Source: Pseudomonadota bacterium
GTDB taxonomy: Bacteria > Pseudomonadota > Gammaproteobacteria > Burkholderiales > Burkholderiaceae_C
DNA length: 64,000 nt
Assembly: GCA_021799355.1 (NCBI GenBank)
Contig: JAJZAQ010000003.1
Coordinates: 32,591 to 96,590 of the forward strand
Direction: 5' to 3'
Under the pieces are notes generated by a model. That model worked only from the letters and a program-made list of their open reading frames with translations. It was not told where the DNA came from and searched no databases. Position 1 is the stretch's first letter, and every line of letters starts with the position of its first letter. The position numbers and the translations under genes were made by a program. Of this stretch, positions 58,268 to 64,000 are shown in pieces.

Positions 58268-60988
58268 ATGACAATCGCCGCACCCGGTCATGCCACTGCA
58301 ACCTTATCCGGCCGTGAACTCGCGCTGCAGCGCCGCCAGGCCATGGCGCGTCACGGCAAATCCGGCGCCAAGGCCGTGACGGCCAGCGTCACGCGCACCG
58401 CCGCCGCGGTCCAGCCTGCCACCGCCAGCGCGCTGCGCGACGCGGCGGCCAGCATGCCCGCGAGCCTGACTGCTGCCGTGGCGCAGCCGACGGCGCCTGC
58501 CGCCGTGGCCGTCACCGTGTCCGCGGCGCGTGCCCGCCGCCAGGCCATGGCGACGCTGGGCAAGGCCGCGTTGCAAACCACCGGCGCCAGCCGCCCCAGC
58601 GCACACCAGCGGCCGCAGCCTGCGGCCGTGATCCCGGCGGCGGTGACGGCGGGAGTGGCTGCAGCGTCCGCGTCGACCACGCCAGCCGGTTGCGGCTGTG
58701 GCTGTGGCGGCACCTGCGGGTGCAGCGAACCGGCGCCGGCGAACGCCGCCAGCCCCGCACCGCGGCAGGACGCCGCCGCGCTGCGTCCGGCGGCGGCACC
58801 AGCCGAACAGCCCACCGGCCGGGCGCTGGCCAAGATGCGCCGCGCCGCGTTGTGCCAGGACGGCAAGGCCGGACTCAAGCGCGTGGCGCAGGCCACGCGC
58901 ATCGCCGCCGCGCTGCCCGGGCAAGACTGGCAGACGGCGATGATCAAAGGGGCCACCGGACGCCAGGTGGCGATGCAGCGGCGTCTGGTGCAGTCGCTGG
59001 CCGGGCGTGTCGGGCAGACGGCCAGCGCCGCGTCGCGGCCGAGCGCGCGTGTGCGCGCCCGCGACGTGACCGCGGCGCCGCCCAAGGTCGAGCAAGGGCA
59101 CACCCTGTCGGGGCAGGCGGTCACCGGCACCCAGGTCGAGCGCAGCGCCAAGGTCACCGGCAACGAGCCGGGATCGTGCCGTGTCATCACCGGCACCGAG
59201 TACATCGGCAGCGAGCAGTTCCAGAGCCTGTGCGGCAGCCGCCCGGCGCCGGCGGCGCCCAAGGTGGCCGTCGGCAGCACGCTGCGTGAACAGCGCATCA
59301 CCGGCACCGCCCTGGGCCGTTCGACCAAGACCACCGGCGACGAGCCCGGCGCCTGCCGCGCCGTCACCGGCACCGAATACCTCGGCCTCGAACGCTTCGA
59401 GCAGTTCTGTTCCACCCGCCCGGCCGCACCGCCGGAAAAAGTGCTGGCCGCGCGCACCGACAAGGGCAAGACGGTGACGGGCACGCTGGTCGACCGGCCA
59501 CGCGCCATCACCGGCGGGGAGGCCGGCGCCGACCGCGTCATCACCGGCACGCGCTACGGCCGCGCGGAGCCCGACAACGCCCCGGACAAGGTGGTGCTGA
59601 CGCATACCGCTGCGGGCAAGCCGATCACCGGCACCGCGGTGGGCCGCAGCGCGCAGCAGACCGGCGACGAGGCCGGCAGCTGCCGCGCCATCACCGGCAC
59701 CGAATACCTCGCCGCCGAGCAGTTCCGCGACCTGTGCCGCACCACGCCGCCGGCCGTGCCGCGCAAGGTCAGCGTCATGTCCACCCGCGACGCGCAGACG
59801 GTGTCGGGCACCGCGGTGGACCGTTCCGCCAAGGTCACCGGCAACGAAGTCGGTTCCTGCCGCGCCATCACCGGCAGCCAGTACTACACCACCGCCGATT
59901 TCGCCGCGCTGTGCCCCAGCCCCGCGCCGAAAAAAGTCGCGGGCATGCAGACCGCCGGGGGCCGCATGGTGACCGGCTCGGAGGTTGCCCCCAGCCCAAA
60001 ATCATCCGGTGACGAGTCGTTCGGGTGCAAACCCGTCACCGGTACGGATTACATCGGCACCCGCCAGCTCGCCGCAGTCTGCCCGCCTGAGGCCGTGCCG
60101 CAGGTCGAGCCGGTGAACAAAGTCGTGGTCGATACCACACTGCGCGGCCAGACGGTGTCGGGCAGCCTGCCCGGACGCACGGCGCCCGTGACCGGCGCCG
60201 AAGCCGGGGTCTGCGCTCCCGTCAGCGGCACGCCTTACGCCGGCATGGGCGAGTACACCGCGCACTGCCCGGCGCCGAGTATCGAGGCGCAGGCCGCGCG
60301 GGTGCGCGACAGCGCGGTGATCCCGGCCACCGTGGTCACCGGCGACCGTCCGGGCGCCGGCGGCTCGCGTGTCACGGGAGACGAGCGCGGCGCGTGCGAG
60401 CCGGTGTCGGGCACGCCCTACCTCGGGCCGGACAACATGCCGGCGCAATGCGCGGTGAGCAACCGGTTCGTCTCGCTGCCGCGGCAGGCGCCGCAGACGG
60501 CGCGTCCAAGCGCGCCCGGCGATTTCAGCATCCAGAGCCCGGCGCGGCAGGCGCGTGAGCGGCTGCAGCAAACCATCACCGGCAGCGGCCTGGGCGGTGC
60601 GCGTATCACCGGGCCGATCAACAAGGCCGACGGCCTGATCACCGGCACGCCCGAGTTCCGCCACGGTCAGCCGCTGCGCCGCGAGCCCGCGGCCGACGCG
60701 CCGGCGCTGCCGCCGGCGGCGCGCCGCCTGAGCGGCGAAGGCAGCCAGCAGGGCCGGCGTATTTCCGGCGACGCCTGGGACGGCAATTCGCGTGTCACCG
60801 GCACCGAGGGTTCGTCCAGTCTGGTGCGCAATCCCTCGCTGCGCGGCCAGCCGCGCGGCGCCGGGGTCAACGCCCTGACGTTCCGCGACATCGAGCGCCC
60901 GCAGGTGCCTGACGCGCCGATCACCGGCTCGGCGGGCAACACCCGCCGCGGCGCCACCGTCACCGTCTCCGGCGGGGCACGCGGCTAA
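58268..60988 (+). CDS. csoS2: Carboxysome assembly scaffold CsoS2
   Basis: Disordered scaffold that links RuBisCO to the shell, 906 residues. The N-region holds four RuBisCO-binding helical repeats (about 15-33, 88-102, 183-203, 230-249; pattern GRxLAxxRRxAM). A Cys-rich insert carries five cysteines at 142-152. The M-region has six repeats from about 272 (KV, VTGT, VTGNEPGSCR, ITGTEY). The C-region (from about 615) ends in the shell-anchoring peptide SGGARG. An A6 tract at codons 555-556, where repeat M6 begins, could allow a -1 frameshift giving a short CsoS2A form. Confidence 0.96.
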   Translation: MTIAAPGHATATLSGRELALQRRQAMARHGKSGAKAVTASVTRTAAAVQPATASALRDAAASMPASLTAAVAQPTAPAAVAVTVSAARARRQAMATLGKAALQTTGASRPSAHQRPQPAAVIPAAVTAGVAAASASTTPAGCGCGCGGTCGCSEPAPANAASPAPRQDAAALRPAAAPAEQPTGRALAKMRRAALCQDGKAGLKRVAQATRIAAALPGQDWQTAMIKGATGRQVAMQRRLVQSLAGRVGQTASAASRPSARVRARDVTAAPPKVEQGHTLSGQAVTGTQVERSAKVTGNEPGSCRVITGTEYIGSEQFQSLCGSRPAPAAPKVAVGSTLREQRITGTALGRSTKTTGDEPGACRAVTGTEYLGLERFEQFCSTRPAAPPEKVLAARTDKGKTVTGTLVDRPRAITGGEAGADRVITGTRYGRAEPDNAPDKVVLTHTAAGKPITGTAVGRSAQQTGDEAGSCRAITGTEYLAAEQFRDLCRTTPPAVPRKVSVMSTRDAQTVSGTAVDRSAKVTGNEVGSCRAITGSQYYTTADFAALCPSPAPKKVAGMQTAGGRMVTGSEVAPSPKSSGDESFGCKPVTGTDYIGTRQLAAVCPPEAVPQVEPVNKVVVDTTLRGQTVSGSLPGRTAPVTGAEAGVCAPVSGTPYAGMGEYTAHCPAPSIEAQAARVRDSAVIPATVVTGDRPGAGGSRVTGDERGACEPVSGTPYLGPDNMPAQCAVSNRFVSLPRQAPQTARPSAPGDFSIQSPARQARERLQQTITGSGLGGARITGPINKADGLITGTPEFRHGQPLRREPAADAPALPPAARRLSGEGSQQGRRISGDAWDGNSRVTGTEGSSSLVRNPSLRGQPRGAGVNALTFRDIERPQVPDAPITGSAGNTRRGATVTVSGGARG
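59930..60012 (+). other. Possible -1 frameshift window in csoS2 (short CsoS2A form)
   Basis: In-frame codons AAA AAA (59930-59935, K555-K556) are preceded by G and followed by G. After a -1 slip, translation would add 25 residues and stop at the TGA at 60010-60012, giving a product of about 581 residues ending after five M repeats. GGGGGC (59957-59962) and GCCCCC (59987-59992) could form a downstream stem, although the 20-base spacing is longer than usual. Confidence 0.4.
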
Positions 60989-61000
60989 GGAACGGCAGCC

Positions 61001-62542
61001 ATGGACACGCGCAAACGTCTGCAGGCCATGCGCCGCACCGCGGCCAGCCAGCCCGCCGCGGCCGCCGCCAGCGCCGAGCCGGTGCTGCCGTTGCAGCCCG
61101 ACAACCCGGCGTGCATGATCGGCAGCGGCGAACGCTGCGAGCACGCGCTGGTCGACCGCGAGCTCAACCGCCTGCTGTTCGACTACGAGCAGACCATCCG
61201 CAGCCGCTTCGCCCGCATCGTTCCCGTGCTCAAACGCATTTCCGCGCTGCAGCACGACGAGCTGTTCACCGAGCGTGCGCAGCAGCTCGCCCGCGACCAG
61301 CTCGGCTTCGAGCTGCCGCAGCGCGTGCTCGACGATGCCTGGGTCAGTGGGCTGGATCTGCGCGCGCTGCACTCGCACTGCATTTTCAACAGCCTGCAGC
61401 TTTGCGTGCAGACGGCGCCGCAGGAACAGACCGGCTGGCGGCAGCGGCTGCCGCTGGACGAGAATTTTCTGCGCGGCTGCGGCTACCACACCGTGGACAT
61501 CAGCCCTTGCGCCGATGGCCGGCTGCAAGGCGTCAAGCCCTACGTGCTGCGCATGGTGCCCGGGCCGAACGTGCGGGTGAAGGCTTACGCCGGCGCGCTG
61601 TTCGACGTCGAGGGCGACGTGGCCGACTGGGCGCAGCGCGAGGTCGAGCGTCTGTCGGGGGCGATGGCCGACGGCGAGCGGCTGAATTACCTGAAGATCG
61701 CCATCTACCACTTCAGCAGCTCGACACCTTACGCCCAGGGCTGCGCCGCACACGGCAGCAACGACCGCCAGGCCACGGAATCGGCGCTGCAGCGGCTGGA
61801 GCAGCTGCGCGAGGCGATCGACCGCACCTTCGGCCGCGGCGCCGCGCCCGACATCCTGCTGCTGGGCATGGACACCGATCTGGACGCGCTGCGCATCCAC
61901 CTGCCCGACGCCTTTGGCGACATCAGCCCGCACCGCTACATCGAAACCGCGGCGATTTACCGCGACACCCTGGGGCTGCCGGCGCAGGCCGCGCGCGAGC
62001 GCCTGGCCGAAATGGTGGCCGACGTCGAGGCCATGGGCGGCTGGGGGCAGGGGCAGGGCCGCATGCACGACGGCATGCGTCGCCTGGTGCTGGCGCTGGC
62101 CGAGGCCAACCTGTCGCAGATCGAATATGTCATCAAGCACCACACCGGGCGCTACGCCGTGATCGGCCACGACGAGGAGTGCATCGTCGCCGGCGAGGCG
62201 GTGCGGGTGCTGCAGTTGCGCAACCTGTTTTATTTTGCCCACCTCGACACCATCGAGGAAGGGGCGCACGACATGGACGTGGGCATCCAGATTTTCCGCA
62301 ACCTCAACGTCGCGCACGGCCTGCCGGTGCCGGTGCTGGTGCACTTCGAGTACGACTCGCGCATCCCCGACGCGCGCGAGCGCGCCGTGCAGCGCGGCCA
62401 GCGGGTGCGCGCGGCGATCGAGCAGCGCTACCGCGACCTGGCGGCGCAGGGGTTGCTCAGCTGCGTGGTCGCCGTCAGCGACCGCACCGGCGGCGAATGC
62501 TGCAGCGTGGTGAGCGACGCGGCTCCGGCTGCTTCACATTGA
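61001..62542 (+). CDS. csoSCA: Carboxysome shell carbonic anhydrase CsoSCA
   Basis: Epsilon-type (diverged beta) carbonic anhydrase that supplies CO2 to RuBisCO in the shell; formerly CsoS3. 513 residues. Catalytic zinc ligands C170, H237 and C248 (SPCADGR, IYHFSS, QGCAAHGSN) and the D172/R174 dyad are in place, with the H-to-C spacing of 11 seen in Halothiobacillus. The basic N-terminal 25 residues, with RLQAMRR, may bind RuBisCO or CsoS2. AAGGA precedes the ATG. It follows csoS2 by 12 bases. Confidence 0.96.
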   Translation: MDTRKRLQAMRRTAASQPAAAAASAEPVLPLQPDNPACMIGSGERCEHALVDRELNRLLFDYEQTIRSRFARIVPVLKRISALQHDELFTERAQQLARDQLGFELPQRVLDDAWVSGLDLRALHSHCIFNSLQLCVQTAPQEQTGWRQRLPLDENFLRGCGYHTVDISPCADGRLQGVKPYVLRMVPGPNVRVKAYAGALFDVEGDVADWAQREVERLSGAMADGERLNYLKIAIYHFSSSTPYAQGCAAHGSNDRQATESALQRLEQLREAIDRTFGRGAAPDILLLGMDTDLDALRIHLPDAFGDISPHRYIETAAIYRDTLGLPAQAARERLAEMVADVEAMGGWGQGQGRMHDGMRRLVLALAEANLSQIEYVIKHHTGRYAVIGHDEECIVAGEAVRVLQLRNLFYFAHLDTIEEGAHDMDVGIQIFRNLNVAHGLPVPVLVHFEYDSRIPDARERAVQRGQRVRAAIEQRYRDLAAQGLLSCVVAVSDRTGGECCSVVSDAAPAASH

Positions 62543-62555
62543 GGACGCAAGGGCG

Positions 62556-62813
62556 ATGAAAATCATGCGCGTGGAAAAAACCCTGGTGTCGACCAACCGC
62601 ATCGACGCCTTCGGCCACCGTCCGCTGCTGGTGGTGCAGGACAAGCCCGGCGGGCCGCGCAGCGTGGCCGTCGATGCCGTGGGCTGCATTCCCGGCGACT
62701 GGGTGATTTGCGTCGGCTCCTCGGCGGCGCGCGAGGCCGCGGGCTCCAAGGACTACCCGTCGGATCTGACCATCGTCGGCATCATCGACCACTGGAATCC
62801 GGAAGGGGCGTGA
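62556..62813 (+). CDS. csoS4A: Carboxysome vertex protein CsoS4A
   Basis: 85-residue CcmL/EutN-fold pentamer (bacterial microcompartment P) that closes icosahedral vertices. Seen: MRVEKTLVSTNRI, LLVVQDKPGG, SVAVDAVGCIPGDWVICVGSSAARE and DLTIVGIIDHW. The start is 13 bases after csoSCA, and the last base of its stop codon is the first base of csoS4B. Confidence 0.96.
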   Translation: MKIMRVEKTLVSTNRIDAFGHRPLLVVQDKPGGPRSVAVDAVGCIPGDWVICVGSSAAREAAGSKDYPSDLTIVGIIDHWNPEGA

Positions 62814-63061
62814 TGGACATCTGGCGCGTCGTCGACGAACTGGTCTGCACCCGGCGGGTGCCGGGACTGGGCGCGGCTTCGCTGCGCGTGCTGCGCGGGC
62901 AGAAGGGCGAGATTTCTGTGGCCACCGACCCCGTGGGCGTGCCCGCGGGCAAGTGGGTGTTCACCACCGTGGGCAGCGCCGCACGGCTGGCGATGCCCGA
63001 CCCGACGGTCCAGACCGATCTGACCATCTGCGGCATCATCGACCAATGGGAGGAGGAGTGA
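62813..63061 (+). CDS. csoS4B: Carboxysome vertex protein CsoS4B
   Basis: 82 residues, paralogue of CsoS4A: MDIWRVVDELVCTRRVPGLG, VGVPAGKWVFTTVGSAAR and DLTICGIIDQWEEE. The TGATG overlap with csoS4A implies coupled translation of the two low-abundance pentamers. The 97-base gap to csoS1 holds a GCGCGC hairpin and then AAGGAG for csoS1. Confidence 0.96.
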   Translation: MDIWRVVDELVCTRRVPGLGAASLRVLRGQKGEISVATDPVGVPAGKWVFTTVGSAARLAMPDPTVQTDLTICGIIDQWEEE

Positions 63062-63158
63062 ACGACGCGGAGAGCAAAGAGCAAAACGGCGTGCGCGCAG
63101 CGCGCGTCAGGGTGCAGTGAGTGAGTGGACATTCTTTTTTTCGACAAGGAGTAAGCAA

Positions 63159-63455
63159 ATGGCAGAGACGATGGGCATTGCCCTGGGCATGATTGAAACC
63201 CGCGGGCTGGTTCCCGCGATCGAGGCGGCCGACGCGATGACCAAGGCGGCCGAAGTGCGGCTGATTTCGCGCCAGTTCGTCGGCGGCGGCTATGTCACGG
63301 TGATGGTGCGCGGCGAGACCGGCGCGGTCAACGCCGCGGTGCGTGCCGGCGCCGACGCCTGCGAGCGCGTGGGCGACGGCCTGGTGGCCGCGCACATCAT
63401 TGCCCGCGTGCACAGCGAGGTCGAGGGCATCCTGCCCAAGGCGCCGACGGCCTGA
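63159..63455 (+). CDS. csoS1: Carboxysome major shell protein CsoS1, copy 1
   Basis: 98-residue BMC-H hexamer forming shell facets: GIALGMIETRGLVPAIEAADAM (split in two: GIALGMIETRG and LVPAIEAADAM), the pore-loop region FVGGGYV and HSEVEGILP. AAGGAG (63146-63151) fixes the ATG at 63159 rather than an upstream GTG. It is nearly identical to the next copy, differing at about a dozen positions, mainly at both ends. The copies probably arose by tandem duplication with gene conversion. Confidence 0.97.
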   Translation: MAETMGIALGMIETRGLVPAIEAADAMTKAAEVRLISRQFVGGGYVTVMVRGETGAVNAAVRAGADACERVGDGLVAAHIIARVHSEVEGILPKAPTA

Positions 63456-63506
63456 GCGCAGGCGGCCAGCGCGTTCCCCAACCCCCACCATTGAGAGGAT
63501 GATGAC

Positions 63507-63803
63507 ATGGCAAACGTCAACGGCATTGCCCTGGGCATGATTGAAACCCGCGGGCTGGTTCCCGCGATCGAAGCGGCCGACGCGATGACCAAGGCCTCCG
63601 AAGTGCGGCTGATCGGCCGGCAGTTCGTCGGCGGCGGTTACGTCACCGTGCTGGTGCGCGGTGAGACCGGCGCGGTCAACGCCGCGGTGCGTGCCGGCGC
63701 CGACGCCTGCGAGCGCGTGGGCGACGGCCTGGTGGCCGCGCACATCATCGCCCGCGTGCACAGCGAAGTCGAGGGCATCCTGCCCACCGCGCCCACCGTG
63801 TGA
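63507..63803 (+). CDS. csoS1: Carboxysome major shell protein CsoS1, copy 2
   Basis: 98 residues, BMC-H domain. It differs from copy 1 by the N-terminus MANVN, Ser for Ala and Gly for Ser near residues 34-41, Leu for Met before VRGET, and the C-terminus PTAPTV. GAGAGGA lies 10-16 bases before the ATG. Alpha-carboxysome operons commonly carry three such genes; the third follows but is broken. Confidence 0.97.
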   Translation: MANVNGIALGMIETRGLVPAIEAADAMTKASEVRLIGRQFVGGGYVTVLVRGETGAVNAAVRAGADACERVGDGLVAAHIIARVHSEVEGILPTAPTV

Positions 63804-63838
63804 TGGGCGGATCGTTCTGATTTTTCGAGGAGTCTGAA

Positions 63839-63949
63839 ATGGCTGGAGTCACAGGAATTGCCCTGGGCATGATTGAAACCCGCGGGCTGGTTCCCGCGAT
63901 CGAGGCGGCCGACGGCACCCGTTATGTTGAGCTCTTGGCCACAACCTGA
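63839..63949 (+). pseudogene. csoS1: Third csoS1 copy, cut off after 25 codons
   Basis: A good GAGGAG precedes the ATG at 63839. The first 25 codons encode MAGVTGIALG, MIETRG and LVPAIEAAD exactly like the other copies. After the GAC at 63911-63913 the sequence has no CsoS1 similarity in any frame; eleven unrelated codons lead to TGA at 63947-63949. The other two copies continue with GCGATGACC at this point. Either an insertion interrupts the gene or the window is a chimeric join inside a repeat. Confidence 0.8.
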
Positions 63950-64000
63950 GGCCCCCCCCTAAATGCCTACTACGGATGACTCCACCACCCTGATCTCGCC
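63914..64000. mobile_element. Non-carboxysome sequence joined within csoS1; possible insertion-element end
   Basis: Composition changes sharply at 63914: lower GC, an eight-C run at 63952-63959 and no shell-gene similarity. An ATG at 63963 opens a frame (MPTTDDSTTLIS) running off the window. A 49-base non-coding lead followed by an ORF start is the layout of an insertion-sequence left end, but I cannot name a family and the right end is not visible. Misassembly is the alternative. Confidence 0.35.

Noticed and set aside
60002..62344. 780-codon minus-strand open frame antisense to csoS2 and csoSCA
   Set aside because: It is a shadow of two well-identified carboxysome genes with no ribosome site or protein motifs.

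Overview
The window is GC-rich, tightly packed betaproteobacterial chromosome. It resembles Thiomonas or a close relative within the Burkholderiales. The clues are a form IA RuBisCO/alpha-carboxysome operon with its own CbbR, next to a DAB inorganic-carbon uptake operon that ends in a PII-like protein of the CPII type. From memory, CPII was described from Thiomonas intermedia. The housekeeping gene order is also beta/gammaproteobacterial: lptD-surA-rsmA divergent from amgK-murU, lysM-dprA-smg divergent from def-fmt, and thiL-pgpA-pncC. The genus is an inference; class and lifestyle (CO2-fixing autotroph, probably sulfur- or metal-oxidising) are better supported.

Positions 1-13600 hold the 3' part of uvrA, tyrS, a tandem pair of M23 peptidoglycan peptidases (the first has lost a zinc ligand), anmK, a 129-bp palindromic repeat, erpA, argC, the yajC-secD-secF export operon closed by a clean terminator, an unassigned lipoprotein and smg. 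Positions 13600-27000 hold dprA, a LysM protein, def-fmt, htpX, a small holin-like membrane protein, purB, a YibF-type GST, thiL-pgpA-pncC, a maeB-type malic enzyme, and an overlapping secreted ribonuclease/barstar pair. Positions 27000-49000 hold a 13-bp tandem repeat, rsmA-surA-lptD, amgK-murU (with anmK, a cell-wall sugar recycling route), pepP, a 2-oxoglutarate oxygenase, a 1511-residue c-di-GMP protein with GGDEF, globin-like and EAL parts, a nitrilase-family amidase, yhdP, glnE and a small conserved protein.

Positions 49000-64000 form the CO2-concentrating module. dabB, an undescribed hydrophobic protein, dabA and cpII form one overlapping transcription unit that would accumulate bicarbonate. 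Convergent to it lies cbbR, which diverges from cbbL-cbbS-csoS2-csoSCA-csoS4A-csoS4B-csoS1-csoS1-(csoS1). These encode RuBisCO, the scaffold, the shell carbonic anhydrase, and the vertex and facet shell proteins. Dyad sequences sharing the 7-mer TATCAGA lie before both dabB and cbbL, suggesting common control by CbbR. A strong hairpin separates cbbS from csoS2, and csoS2 carries a possible frameshift site. The third csoS1 copy breaks off after 25 codons into unrelated sequence, so it is either interrupted by a mobile element or an assembly chimera.
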